64,000 nucleotides of DNA from Sabellastarte sp. h YS-2021 (GCA_964017235.1 OZ024930.1:25052614-25116613), one strand, 5' to 3'. Shown: positions 22,641-34,300, numbered from the stretch's first letter. Made by a program: numbers and translations. The notes: generated by a model from the sequence alone, not told the origin.

Positions 22641-24900
22641 CCAAACTGAATTACACAGGGTACTGGGCCACTTCTCCAGCCTGGAGATCTGGTCAAGCTG
22701 GTCATCTCCGGAAGGTGAGGGTGTAGCCTTCCTGGGAGATTTCTTTCGAACTTGGGCTAGCCCCTAGGACGGCCCAAGTTTTGAGGAGGCATAGTTAGCC
22801 AAAAATAGTGTCAACACTGGTGACAGACTAGACCTCACTCATCCCCATAGCCATTTATAACATCGGTGACCCCTGGTCAGATTAACAGATATTTTACCCA
22901 CTGCTGGAGTTTTGAAAACTGGCAAAACGGGTTATAATCTTGAGGGGAAGGCGGAGCTTACAAACTCAGGACCCCTTGAGGCAGCTGACACTGGTCACAG
23001 GTTGGGTAAAAGACAAACTGGATGGCCAGTCTACAAGGTGTGAGGTCTGATAAGGGGAGGTTGACTGGTAGTGGACAATTCCTGCTTGACAGTCTCCCTC
23101 TTATCTCTAGCCACTGTCTGACCAGCTGGGTCCCGAAAGGGTAGGCTGGCTAACTGGTCAGGTAGCTTGACAGGCATTTCACCGGGACCAGTGACTGGTC
23201 AAAGAATTCCTCAGTTCCTTAGGCTGCCACTGGTTGGCCTAAACAGCTGTTTGGGCCTTTAAGGAACTTCTGCCGGTCTGTCAGTCAGTCCTGGAGACCT
23301 GCCCAGTACCAGGCCTTAAATGGTTATACGGGAGGCAATGCTCTGTAACCGGTTCCTGGTGGCTCCACAGTTCTGCATAAACTCACCGGAGTTGGCAGAA
23401 CTGGGTGAACTACTTCTTAGCAAGGATAGGCTCATATGAAGTTCCCTTCTTCCTGTCCACAGTGGTGGTTCAGCAGCTTTTCTCTGCAATCAACAAGCTC
23501 TGTAACCGGTCAAACCGGTAGGCTCTGAGAGAAGGCTAATTGTTGAACCTGTTGTCAGCACTAAATTTGAAGCTGGTTCCTTGCCATTAAGGATGGGAAC
23601 AGCAGATTTCTTGTAACCAGCAGCACTACGGTTCCGGAACCAGCAACACTCCGGAACCGGCAATTCTCTGTAACCAGCAAACCTGTTGTCAGCACTGGAT
23701 TTGAAGCTGGTTTCTTGCCTTTAAGGATGGGTACAGATTCCTCTGTAACCGGCAACACTCCGGAACCGGCAACACTCAGGAGCCGGTAATTCTCTGAACC
23801 AGTAGCCCTGCTGTATGTCACCAGCAAATCTGTGTAACCGGTAATCCTGTTTAACCGGTAGCCCTTGCTGGATTTCTGTGACCACAACCGGCAGTCTGAA
23901 CAGAACTGGTGCCGGTATCCCTCATCACTGGCTGGCTAGTGACCCTACCGGTAGCCTGAACAGGACCGGTACCGGTCCAAAATTCTGCACAGGGAAGATA
24001 AGGGTCTCAATGGTCACCGCGACTTCTGGTAGGTGAACCCTCTGAGCAGCCGCACCGGTGGTCTGAACAAGACTGGAACCGGTACCCCCAACAGTCACAC
24101 CAGTGGAAAGGCCTCTGGTGGAGGTTCCAGTATCAAAACAGGGCTGATCACTGGTAACCACTGAAGGGGGGTTCCTTGACAGCTTCACAGGAACATGACT
24201 GGAACCGGTACCTCAACAGTCCCACCAGTGGAGAGGCCTCTGGTGGAGGTTCCAGGATCAAAAAGGGGTGATCACCGGCAACCACTGAAGGGGTTTCTTC
24301 ACAGGAACAGCACCCACCGGTAGTCTGTACAGACCGGAACCGGTACCCCCAACAGTCCCACCAGTGGAAAGGCCTCTGGTGAAGGTTCCAGTATCAACAC
24401 AGGGCTGATCACTGGAACCACTGAAGGGGGGTTTCTTGACAGCTTCACAGGAACATGACTGGAACCGGTACCCCAACAGTCCCACCAGTAGAAAGGCCTC
24501 TGGTGGAGGTTCCAGGATCAAACAGGGCTGATCACTGGCAACCACTGAAGGGGTTTCTTCACAGGAACAGCACCCACCGGTAGTCTGTACAGACTGGAAC
24601 TGGTAAAACTCATCACTAGTGCTCCCCACCGGTAGTCTGAGCAGAACTGGTACCGGTAAAAACTCATCACTTCTTGTCAGCTGAACCAGTCACGCCTGGG
24701 GATTTGCTTGCCGGTAGTTGTGTTGAGATCTGTGAAGTCACATGACCGGCACCGGCAAAAAATCGCAGAGTTCAATGACCATTTGTCATCTAACTTCTTC
24801 AGGCCAACAGACGAGTTGCTGGATTTCTTCTTGACAGTTAAAGAAGTGGGTGTTGAGTAGTAAAAACTCGTCTTTTCTTCTAAAACTTCTGTTGAAAACA
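22641..24900 (-). pseudogene. gag-region relic of C rich in ACCGGT
   Basis: This occupies the gag position upstream of the pol relic. It contains dozens of ACCGGT/GGAACCGG motifs and no frame longer than about 123 codons. The gag of A also uses many CCGG-containing codons, so the motif density was probably inherited and then amplified by tandem duplication (24072-24594). No zinc-finger pattern remains readable. Confidence 0.5.
24072..24594. repeat. Two-copy ~260-bp dimeric tandem repeat inside C
   Basis: Units starting GGAACCGGTACC occur near 24077, 24203, 24337 and 24460. They alternate between a form ending CAGGAACATGA and a form ending GTAGTCTGTACAGAC. The higher-order period is therefore about 260 bp, made of ~126 and ~134 bp subunits. 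Confidence 0.8.
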
Positions 24901-25540
24901 CGATTCCTCCATTGTTGAATGCGTATCACGTGACCAGGTCCCTGTCACGTGATAAGCATAAGCTGGAAGTGATGACGTCAGACGATGCATTCTTCTTTTC
25001 TTCTAATATCTTCTCGTCGACATACACGCAGTGTTACTCAACTAAGTAAGACGTAAATGGAGGGTGAATCGTGGACATAAAGACTTCTGATCAGAAGAAG
25101 AATGCTGCAGGGACGACACATGAGCTCTCACCCACGACTTCGTCTCGACGACAAGTACACAGAAATTCTTCAAAACTGGTTATAAAGTGCTGGATAATGC
25201 CTCGTTTAAATCCTGGAGAGGCCATGATATGTATGTAACACAATATTTATTTTTCAGATGAAAATAAGCTTTAAATTCGTAGAATAAACCGCATTTCCTT
25301 CAAATTTGGAGATAAATTCAAAACGCGTCTGCACACTACACGCGCCAAACGAAAAAGATGAACTGACGTCACTCTGTCTGGACAGGAAGCAAGTATTGAT
25401 GCACCACCTAGCGAATGCACACTACTGGCCGGTCCTGCTGGTATTATATACAGGACGTCTTTTTCTGACGTTTGGCGGGACCGGTCGTGCCAACCGGTAA
25501 AGCAATTGTCCATTGGATAGGATGTATTAACGCAATAAAA

Positions 25541-27480
25541 TGACTTATTTAGAAGAAATTGCCTACCTGTAATACTTTTAGAGATAAAATACATTTACCC
25601 ATTTTAGTAGCTATTACTCAGCTATCCAAAGAGCTACAGTTCTGCAACTTCACTATGTGGTAGATCACCCAAAAGTAGGTGAATGACTTATTTAGAAGAA
25701 ATTGCCTACCTGTAATACTTTTAGAGATAAAAGACATTTACTCATTTTAGTAGCTATTACTCAGTTATCCAAAGAGCTACAGTTCTGCAACTTCAATATG
25801 TCGTAGATCACCCAAAAGTAGGTGAATGACTTATTTAGAAGAAATTGCCTACCTGTAATACTTTTAGAGATAAAAGACATTTGCTCATTTTAGTAGCTAT
25901 TACTCAGTTATCCAAAGAGCTACAGTTCTGCAACTTCACTATGTGGTAGATCACCCAAAAGTAGGTGAATGACTTATTTAGAAGAAATTGCCTACCTGTA
26001 ATACTTTAGAGATAAAAGACATTTGCTCATTTTAGTAGCTATTACTCAGTTATCCAAAGAGCTACAGTTCTGCAACTTCAATATGTCGTAGATCACCCAA
26101 AAGTAGGTGAATGACTTATTTAGAAGAAATTGCCTACCTGTAATACTTTTAGAGATAAAAGACATTTGCTCATTTTAGTAGCTATTACTCAGTTATCCAA
26201 AGAGCTACAGTTCTGCAACTTCACTATGTGGTAGATCACCCAAAAGTAGGTGAATGACTTATTTAGAAGAAATTGCCTACCTGTAATACTTTAGAGATAA
26301 AAGACATTTACTCATTTTAGTAGCTATTACTCAGTTATCCAAAGAGCTACAGTTCTGCAACTTCACTATGTGGTAGATCACACAAAAGTAGGTGAATGAC
26401 TTATTTAGAAGAATATGCCTACCTGTAATACTTTTAGAGATAAAAGACATTTACTCATTTTAATAGCTATTACTCAGCTATCCAAAGAGCTACAGTTCTG
26501 CAACTTCACTATGTGGTAGATCACCCAAAAGTACGTGAATGACTTATTTAGAAGAAATTGCCTACCTGTAATACTTTTAGAGATAAAAGACATTTACTCA
26601 TTTCAGTAGCTATTACTCAGCTATCCAAAGAGATACAGTTCTGCAACTTCACTATGTGGTAGATCACCCAAAAGTAGGTGAATGATTTATTTAGAAGAAA
26701 TTGCCTACCTGTAATACTTTTAGAGATAAAAGACATTTACTCATTTTAGTAGCTATTATTCAGCTATCCAAAGAGCTACAGTTCTGCAACTTCACTATGT
26801 GGTAGATCACACAAAAGTAGGTGAATGACTTATTTAGAAGAAATTGCCTATGTGTAATATTTTTAGAGATAAAAGACAATTACTCATTTTGGTAGCTATT
26901 ACTCAGCTATCCAAAGAGCTACAGTTCTGCAACTTCACTATGTGGTAGATCACCCAAAAGTATGTGAATGACTTATTTAGAAGAAATTGCCTACCTGTAA
27001 TACTTTTAGAGATAAAAGACATTTACTCATTTTAGTAGCTATTACTCAGCTATCCAAAGAGCTACAGTTCTGCAACCTCACTATGTGGTAGATCACCCAA
27101 AAGTACGTGAATGACTTATTTAGAAGAAATTGCCTACCTGTAATACTTTTAGAGATAAAAGACATTTGCTCATTTTAGTAGCTATTACTCAGTTATCCAA
27201 AGAGCTACAGTTCTGCAACTTCACTATGTGGTAGATCACCCAAAAGTAGGTGAATGATTTATTTAGAAGAAATTGCCTACCTGTAATACTTTTAGAGATA
27301 AAAGACATTTACTCATTTCAGTAGCTATTACTCAGCTATACAAAGAGCTACAGTTCTGCAACTTCACTATGTGGTAGATCACACAAAAGTAGGTGAATGA
27401 CTTATTTAGAAGAAATTGCCTATGTGTAATATTTTTAGAGATAAAAGACATTTACTCATTTTAGTAGCTCTTGCTCAGCT
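25541..27480. repeat. Main D satellite array, ~143-bp monomer
   Basis: About 13 tandem monomers are present. Each contains TTATTTAGAAGAAATTGCCT, TAATACTTTTAGAGATAAAA, AGCTACAGTTCTGCAACTTC and AAAAGTAGGTGAATGA. Alternating variants (TCAATATGTCGTAG against TCACTATGTGGTAG; ACTTTAGAG against ACTTTTAGAG) recur every ~287 bp between 25684 and 26260, so part of the array spread as dimers. There is no coding capacity. Confidence 0.9.
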
Positions 27481-28297
27481 ATCTACTCACTTAGCTATTG
27501 ACCTACATCTGCAAAAGCAACAAAAATATAAAGGACACAGGAAAGTAAGCTTTTGAAAAACTAGATGAATAACAAATGAAAAGATTTGCCTAACTTTGGT
27601 ACTTGTGAAGGTATTTGACATTTATTTCCATCATAATTTTGCTACAAATAAGAAAATAGCTATTGCTCACTTATGACATGCAATGGAACCCCAAATGATA
27701 TGCCATCTTATAGTTAAGGAAAAAGTAGCTGAACAAATTATTTTAGGAAAATCCTGTAACTGCAGTAGTTTTTGAGTTACAATGGATTTACTCAACAGTC
27801 ACAATTTCAAAGTAGCTATTACTCAGCTATCCAATGTGCAACAGATCTGAAACTTTACTATGTGATAGCTTATCAAAAAGTAGATGAACAACATATTTGA
27901 AAAGAATTCCCTAACTTTAATACTTTTGAAGATATTTGACATTTACTTATGTCATTATTTTGCTACAAATAAGAAAATAGCTATTACTCACTTATGGCAT
28001 GCAATGGGACCCCAAACTATGTACCATCTTATAGCTAAGGACAAAGTAGCTGAACAACATATTTGAAGAAAAAGTTGTAACTGCAATAGTTTTTGAGTTA
28101 TGAGCCCTTTACTCCAAGTACCTACGATTGCTATTACTCACTTATCTTTAGGCCTAAGTCCATAAAACCAAAAAAATTTTCGAGGGCGTGAAAATTCATT
28201 GGGACAATTCATTTACAAAAAATCTGTAGCTGTAGTAGTTTTGGAGAAATCTGCGTGACTAACTAACGCACGCACACACAGGCATCATTTCATAATC
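27481..28297. repeat. Degenerate 3' portion of element D
   Basis: Diverged repeats of a longer period continue the satellite, with recurring GCTATTACTCACTTATG, CATCTTATAGCTAAGG and AAGTAGCTGAACAA near 27650-27740 and 27970-28060. They lead to a unique AC-rich stretch (GCACGCACACACAGGCATC) just before the terminal hairpin. Confidence 0.65.
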
Positions 28298-28330
28298 TCC
28301 CTCCCGGGCTAAACCCCGGCGGGAGATAAT

Positions 28331-28641
28331 TACAAAAGCGGAAGTGCTGAAAATTGGCCAGAATGTGCTTTATACAATCATAAATGAAATACATAAAAAG
28401 GGACATATAACAATAAAACTGCACTGAGATATGGCTAGAAAACGGCAGTAAATACTTCCCAAAGACTGTAAAATGGCGGCGACCAACGAGAAAAGTGCTT
28501 ACAAAGGGGCAGATCATGTGACGACAACCTGAGGCTACGGCCAAGAATAAATGTCTTTTTTTCTTAGACGTTGGTCGTAGTTCCTCACGGCAACCAGTAA
28601 AGCATTCAGTCCCACATGGTAAGCTATTGTAGCACAATAAA
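28331..28641 (-). repeat. Outer 5' leader and left terminal repeat of B
   Basis: Sequence from about 28490 to 28635 is the inverted copy of 13297-13445. Landmarks are TGACGACAACCTGAGGCTAC and ACCAGTAAAGCATTCAGTCC. The element end reads TATTGTAGCACAATAAAAT. Three mismatches against the right repeat are mostly CpG-to-TpG changes. Positions 28331-28490 are the outer part of the leader displaced by element D. Confidence 0.85.
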
Positions 28642-29620
28642 ATAGCTTTTGCTCAGCAATGCAATGAGCTACATATCTGCAAATTTAGTGTGTTATAGCT
28701 GATCTAAAAAAAACGAGATGAATAGCACATTTAAAGAAATCATTCTAAATGCAATAGTTTTTAAAGTTAAAAGTGATGTACTCAACAAGGAGAACCTGAA
28801 AGTAACTATTGCTCAGCTATGCAATGAGCTACAGGTCTGCAATTTCACCATGTAATAGCTGACCCAAAAGTAGGTGAATAAAATATTTAAAGAAAATACT
28901 GTAAATGCAATAGTTTTATAGTATAAATTATTTACTCAACAGTGATAACCCGAAAGTAGCAATTGCTAAGCTATACTGTGAGCTACAGGTCTGCAATTTC
29001 AGTATGTTATAGCTGACTGAAAATTGGGAGCTACAAGTCTTCAATATCACTGTGTTATAGCTGACCCAAAAGTATGTGATTAATATATTTAAAGAAAACA
29101 CTCTAAATGCAATAGTTCTCAAATCACAACTCATTTGCCCAACAGTGAGAACCTCAAAGTAGCTATTGCTCAGCTATGCCATAAGCTACAGGTATGAAAT
29201 TTCAGTATGTTATAGCCGACTGAAAAGCAGGTGAATAACATATTTAAACATAATTCTCTAAATGCAACAGTTTTCAAGTTACAACTCATTCACTCAACAG
29301 TGAGAACCTGAAAGTAGCTATTGCTCAGCTATGCAATGAGCTACAGGTCTGAAATTTTACCATGTTTTAGCTGACTCAAAAGTAGCTGAATAACCTATTT
29401 ATACAAAATTCTCTAAATGTAATTGTTTTCAAATTTCAAGTAGTTTTACTCATTATGTGGAAGGTACTGAAAAATCAGAAAGCTATTACTCACTTAGCTA
29501 TTTGGATAGACTCCCAAGTTACTCACCATGTTGTAGCTACAGAAAAAGTAGCTGAATAACATATTTTAACAAAATGCTCTAAATGCAATACTTTTCAAGT
29601 TATTAGTGATTAGTGCATGA
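28642..29620. repeat. Satellite array D0, ~150-bp diverged monomer
   Basis: About six diverged monomers share GTAGCTATTGCTCAGCTATG, AATGAGCTACAGGTCTG, TAGCTGACCCAAAAGTAG and AAATGCAATAGTTTT. It is the right-hand part of the array split by element B. Monomer divergence is visibly higher than in the D array, which makes it the oldest layer of the nest. Confidence 0.75.
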
Positions 29621-29990
29621 TTTCACGAATTTTAATACATGAAACATTATTTTAAAAATTAATAAAAAAATAATTAAGAAAGGTCCAGGTCTGATATTCA
29701 CACAAGGGAATCTACCTGTGACCTAGTACATATACACAATATAAGAGAGAATCCATGCAATAGTAAATGAGAAAATTGTGATAAAGTGTTGGAATGTTCA
29801 CACTTTGGGTGGGGGTACCTCACTTGTAATGGCTCTGGGGAACCGACAAACAAACAGATCTGCAAGATTTGAACAATTTTTCATCCTTGATTGAGGTATC
29901 TTTTAAAAGAAACCACATGTCTCTGCGCCTTGTACTTTCTGAGAAGTACACTGCAAGTGATGCCAAGACAGCTGACTGATAAGTCAGCTG
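29560..29990. repeat. Dispersed repeat, copy 1 (tail of the D0 element)
   Basis: A non-tandem segment following D0 has a diverged copy at 44440-44850. Shared blocks include AAATGCTCTAAATG, GAGAAAATTGTGATAAAGTG, CTTTGGGTGGGGGT and AAGGTATCTTTTAAAA (the last diverged). A 9-bp-stem hairpin (CAGCTGACT-GATA-AGTCAGCTG) lies at about 29968-29990 and could be the end of the element that owns D0. Confidence 0.6.
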
Positions 29991-30289
29991 ACATAACACA
30001 CACACCCTTACCCCCACATCCGGGAATACCCTAATCTTTTTGGCTTATGTCATCAACCAACTGCTCAGGTCCATCTTATTAATCTATACAAAGCAAAAAA
30101 CAGCTAACAATTCAGGTACTGGTCACAGTAGAACCAAGTGGACTGAAGTTCAACAATATAACATATTTTGGAAGGGACTGTAAATGGATTTGATCTTGCC
30201 AAAAACTTATAACTGATGATTTGTGCTCAATTTGGGGTCAGTTTATGAACAGGTCTGACAAGATAACATGCAGGCAGTTATAACTATAA
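29991..30289. other. Unassigned spacer before element E
   Basis: AT-rich DNA with no gene or repeat recognised. Confidence 0.4.
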
Positions 30290-30319
30290 AATTGAAAATT
30301 TTAATTACTTAAATGTAGC

Positions 30320-30640
30320 TTTTATAAGCTACAAGCTTACCATGTGGGACTCAATGCTGCACTCGGATGGCCATAGGGCATCATGGCCAACGTCTAAGAA
30401 AAATAGACATTTATAGTTGGCCGTAGCCTCTCGTTGTCGTCACGTGATAACTTCTGACCAATCGCCCTACTTTCTCGTTGAAATTTTCTAAAACCTACCC
30501 CTCAGCTGTAAACAGCGGGGAGGCAGGGTGGGACTCTTCTGAGTCCCACATGGTAAGCTTGTAGCTTATAAAAACTACATTTAAGTAATTAAAATTTTCA
30601 ATTTTATTACGCTACAATAGCTTACCATGTGGGACTCAAT
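30320..30640 (-). repeat. Right terminal repeat and internal complementary region of E
   Basis: The region from about 30540 repeats, in reverse complement, the right end (CCCACATGGTAAGCTTGTAG onward) and then the left end (TTATTACGCTACAATAGCTT). It confirms the DIRS architecture and fixes the element's right boundary near 30290. Confidence 0.8.
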
Positions 30641-31884
30641 GCTGAATCCAACCGCCCGGTGGCGGGATTACAGCTGAGACTGGAAGGAATGTCAATTTTT
30701 CTTAGATTTGAAGTAATATATATTAGAATAGTGTTAGAAATACCAGTCTGAGTCCCATTTACAGTGCCCCAATCCCGAAGACTGGGCCTGTAAGGAGCCA
30801 AAAACCTATATAGAATGGAAGACAGTGCTAAAACTGAATCTAGATGGTATTCGTAGCCCACAAACGAAAACACCTGAGTAGGTTTCAGTTCTGATTTTTC
30901 CTGATTTATTATCCAACCCAAGGACTGAGTTAGGTGTACCACCACCTGAGTGTTCGCTTGGGCTTCCTCCTGAGACTGGGACCTGATCAGCCAGTCGCCC
31001 AGGTATTGATGAACTCTGAGTCCTCTGGAGAGGGCCATTAGTTTCACTTCCTTTACAATCATTGTAAAGACCTGGGGGGCTGTGGCTAGTCCGAATGGGA
31101 GGGAGGTGAACTGGAACACCTGTGACTTGTAGCAAAACCTTAGGTATTTCCTTGAGTTTGGATGGATGGGGATGTGTAGGTAAGTGTACGACAGATCTAT
31201 CGATGATACCCACTCCCCTGGAATCAGGGAGATCCTGATGGACTCTGGAGTTTCCATTTTGAACTTTTCTACGTGTAGAAAAGTGTTGAGCCTGCTTAGG
31301 TCTATGACTGGCCTCCACCTTTGGTGAGGCTTGGGTACTAGGAACAGGCGACTGTAAAACCCGAGAGATTTTACATTTTCCACCCTTACGATTGCGTTCT
31401 TTGACAGAAGAGACTGGATACAAGTGGCCAGGGCTTGGTCTTTTTGATGGGCCTTGTACTCTGACAGGATCAGAGGGAATCTGACCAAATTTGGCTTTGA
31501 AAGGAATGGCAGTATGTAGCCATTGGTGATAATGTTTAACACGTTTGGAGAACATTTGTTTGTTTGCCAGTCTCTTCTGAAAGAACGGAGGCGACCTCCT
31601 ACTGGTGGACTGAGTGAGGCTTTGGAGGAGTCATTGGGAAGAGGGGTTTCCACGCCCTCTTCCCCTATTATGGGGTCAAAAACGACCCCTGGAGCCTCTG
31701 AAGTTCGGTTTCCCCCTTCCTGAGGAAAACGATTGGTTACTGTTTTGTTAGGAGTTGCCCCCATAGGGGCGTTTCCTGTAGGAGCCTCTTCTCTTGTTGT
31801 GGGGACAACGAAAGGGCTTATTTTGATAGGGTGCGAAACCCTGAGAGTCTTTAGAGGTGCCTTTTTTGAGGAGGAAGTCTTCAC
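30622..31884 (-). pseudogene. RT fragment of E, open but truncated
   Basis: A 420-codon frame includes the gag-RT linker region (G-V-V-F-D-P-I-I-G-E-E-G), the conserved P-V-G-G-R-L-R block, and RT palm blocks (V-I-D-L-S-R-L-N, I-D-L-S-Y-T-Y-L-H-I). At the YLDD position the sequence reads Y-L-G-D, a substituted catalytic Asp. The first catalytic block also has Tyr-Thr where Asp-Ala is usual. After F-V-G-Y-E-Y the frame passes through the deletion junction near 30835 into 3' sequence and stops. RNase H, methyltransferase and recombinase are absent, so this copy cannot function. Confidence 0.8.
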
Positions 31885-34300
31885 CTTCCTTCACAAGTTG
31901 AGACTGGAACAAGGAAGGGTCCCAAAAGGACGAGTTCCTGAGTTCTTGGCGTCTCGTTTCCCCCAATTGTGGTTGTAAGAGGGTCATTTCGGCTTCGCGC
32001 CTAAGCAAGCCGGTATTAGCCATAGAATATAATTCCCTCTGGAGTATATGGGCTAGGGATTTGCTGAGGCATGTAAGGGCCCTGTGTTGAATAAGAACTG
32101 TCTTATTCCAAAAATCCATGTACTCACAGACTTCCTCATATCCACGCTTTGCTGCTTTTTCAGGATTGGCACCTTTTTGGATCTGTGACTTAATCTTCTT
32201 GACAGTTGACTTAATGCTATGTTGACACTTCTCAAGGGAAGCATTGCAAGAAGAAGAAGTTTTAGCAAAGGCAGCGGTGAAATTGAGGGTTGAGATATTT
32301 TGCCTAGCCTGATGCTCCAATTCTTTAAGAATTGGTAGGGGGACCTTGCCCATAGGGGCCCCAGAGGGTTTAGGAGTAATACAGATTTTGGCCAAATCTG
32401 TATTCAACTCCTAATATTTGTCCTGACAACAGGGCTGTCCCACCCTGTACCACTTAGAAGTGGATGGAGGCTTGACATATTTACCCTCGGGTAAATTAGC
32501 AGCCTTAAAGTCATGTTGAAATTTATCAAAGGTGTCCTTGATAACTGAGCTAAGTGGAAGAATAGAGGAAGGACCTCTAGGTCTGAGCTCTTGACAGCCT
32601 TTCTCATCGTCCAGACCCATGACTGAAGTTGAGGACCTAGGCATAAACTCCCTGGGGTGAGGGAGGGAAAGAATGCGCCTAAAAGTGTCGACCTCTTCAG
32701 CGTACTGTGAGGGAATGTCAGACAGAGCTACTTCCCTATAATAAGGGGGGTCTGGATCATGTTGAGTGAGGTCTTGATCAGAAACAGCCCCTGAGGGCTG
32801 AGCCCCAGAGGGCTTAGAAGACCTGTGTCTGGCTACAGGGGACTGATCCTCACCTGAGGAAGATGACACATATCTGGACCTTGATTTGTGTTTACTCTTA
32901 TCAGAGTGCTTTGTAGGTTTAGTAGATGGGATCCGAGGTTCATCGGATTCCTCATTAGATTGATCCGAGGCAGACCTGGATTCCATTTCATGCCTACTGC
33001 GAGAGTGGCTATGCTTTTTGGGTTTATCCGAGACCTTCTTCGGAGGTAATTCAGATGGAGCAACATACTGATCCGATGTATCATGAGGATCAAGTACGAG
33101 ACGAGGAGGGAGTGCTGGACCGTAGTCCACATCCATATCCTCGGTTTGTATGTTAGTTTTATGTCTTGGAGGGGGTAGGTCCAGATTGACAGCAGTACTG
33201 GATAGGGGTGCAACGAATCAAAATATTACGAACCGAATCGATCCGCGAATCAATCATTGCAAACCAAATCGATTCACGAATCAATTTGACATAATTTAAC
33301 TTGCCTGTGCAGTGGTCATTTGCAAACATAAGCGCAAATGAGCAGTGTTCATGTTTGCTATTACTTGTTAACAATTGTCTTTGAAGTCACTTGTAAGAGT
33401 GCATTATGCAAAAATATACCTTAAAAAGTGAAAATATTAAAAACTGGATAATAAAATCTTGTTGTGCAATAGATATTTATTTCTATATATATTTAACAAA
33501 ACTATGAAAAAAGTGGCAGGTTTACATCCACTGGTGAGTTTACATCACTTACTATAAACGTGTTTTCTATTGATAAATACCGAATTTTTGTTAAACGAAG
33601 TATGATTGGACAGTGCCGTTTCTGCTCGACCAATCAAATTAAGGCATTTAGAAGCAAGGAAACATGGAGGAATTGGGTTAAAAAGACAATATATGTGTCC
33701 TTTTATTTGATTTTAAAACAAAATTCGTCTAATTTTCCCAATATTTACAGCGAAAACGCGGGCGATAATGCAATATATATGCGTTACCGCGACTCGGGAT
33801 GAGATTCGCGAACTTTCGTTTGCCACCAAGTGGTTCGCGGATCTCTGTTTCACCGAAAATGACCGAATATACCGAACCACCGAACTATCGTTGCAGTACT
33901 AGTACTGGATGTACCAGGTTTGGAAGCAGGAAACGAGGTCTGATCCACCTCTGTTTGCTTTTTAGCAGTCAACTCCTCTCGGAGCGACTGAAAAGCTTCC
34001 AACATGGACGCCTGGAAGGAACCCATTTGTTGCTGTGAATGAATATTTAAAGAATTTCCCAGGGATTTTTCTAGATTTGTTTCAATTTTTTGTTACAAGG
34101 CAGTACCTGGGGTGGGTGGGACAGATTTGGCTGGTGTTTTAAGTGATAAAGAACTGAAGGGTAGGGGCTGAGGACGGGGGGGTGAGGTAAAAAGATTGTC
34201 AGCAGCACTCTCAAGATCTGCATTTGAACCAGTGAAAGAATCCCCGTCGCCTTCGCCCAAGAGATCAAGTTCATCATCTTTTGTATTAGTGTCCGCCCTG
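31748..34300 (-). pseudogene. gag of E, with stop, frameshift and hAT insertion
   Basis: Two long in-frame pieces (32411-33136 and 31748-32407) are separated by a TAG near 32410. The second ends with TAA near 31750 where B reads Ser, and a further frameshift separates it from RT. Residues resemble gag of B: Ser/Lys/His-rich middle, then R-E-A-E-M-T-L-L-Q-P-Q-L-G-E-T-R-R-Q-E-L-R. Upstream, gag is interrupted by the hAT-like element and continues at 33910-34300, but the Cys/His N-terminus is deleted where gag joins the truncated terminal repeat. Confidence 0.7.
33203..33901. mobile_element. hAT-like non-autonomous element with 8-bp target duplication
   Basis: GTACTGGA is duplicated exactly on both sides (33195-33202 and 33902-33909), the 8-bp duplication typical of hAT. 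The ends are imperfect inverted repeats: TAGGGGTGCAACGA at the left, and TAGTACTGCAACGA for the right end on the minus strand. Subterminal CGAATC/GATTCG and ACCGAA motifs are repeated. At 699 bp with no transposase frame it must be moved in trans. It lies within gag of E, so it is younger than that insertion. Confidence 0.8.

Larger units (their letters stand above)
19618..25540 (-). mobile_element. DIRS-type retrotransposon C, inserted into the D satellite
   Basis: The right terminal repeat (19650-19833) and left terminal repeat (25348-25525) are inverted copies differing at roughly 4 percent. An internal complementary region at 19891-19985 contains the complement of the right end (CTGTCCATTGGATAGGGTAT) and of the left end (TTGCGTTAATACATCCTATC). 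C interrupts one satellite monomer precisely (GTAGGTGAAT then GACTTATTTAG), with only AAT shared at the junction and no target duplication. The coding interior is heavily decayed although the ends are well preserved, so C was probably mobilised in trans. Confidence 0.85.
19262..28330. mobile_element. Satellite-bearing element D (Helitron-like, non-autonomous)
   Basis: The element starts TTATCTCCCGCCG and ends CGGCGGGAGATAA, giving a 13-base terminal inverted repeat flanked on both sides by ATT or TT. The right end is preceded by a GC-rich hairpin (CTCCCGGG-CTAAA-CCCCGG) at about 28298-28322. The interior is mostly a tandem array of a ~143-bp monomer with no coding sequence, and it is interrupted by DIRS element C. 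A terminal hairpin, short asymmetric inverted repeats, insertion at T-rich dinucleotides and a central tandem array recall Helentron-associated elements (HINE, DINE-1) and the pearl elements of bivalves. That assignment is inferred. Confidence 0.6.
13257..28641 (-). mobile_element. DIRS-type retrotransposon B, split by nested insertions
   Basis: The right terminal repeat (about 13297-13445) and left terminal repeat (about 28490-28635) are inverted copies differing at about three of 138 positions, although they lie 15 kb apart. Gag, RT-RNase H-methyltransferase and recombinase relics occupy 14.0-19.14 kb on the minus strand. The 5' leader between gag and the left repeat is interrupted by element D. 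Without D the element would be about 6.3 kb, normal for DIRS. Both ends share AAAAT with the flanking satellite and there is no target duplication, as expected for recombinase-mediated insertion. Coding regions are broken, so it is not autonomous. Confidence 0.85.

Noticed and set aside
25541-27480. Regular direct repeats that could suggest a CRISPR array
   Set aside because: The whole ~143-bp unit is repeated with no unique spacers, and the context is eukaryotic; this is satellite DNA.
29968-29990. Hairpin as a transcription terminator
   Set aside because: Rho-independent terminators do not apply in this eukaryotic context; it is better considered as a possible transposon end.
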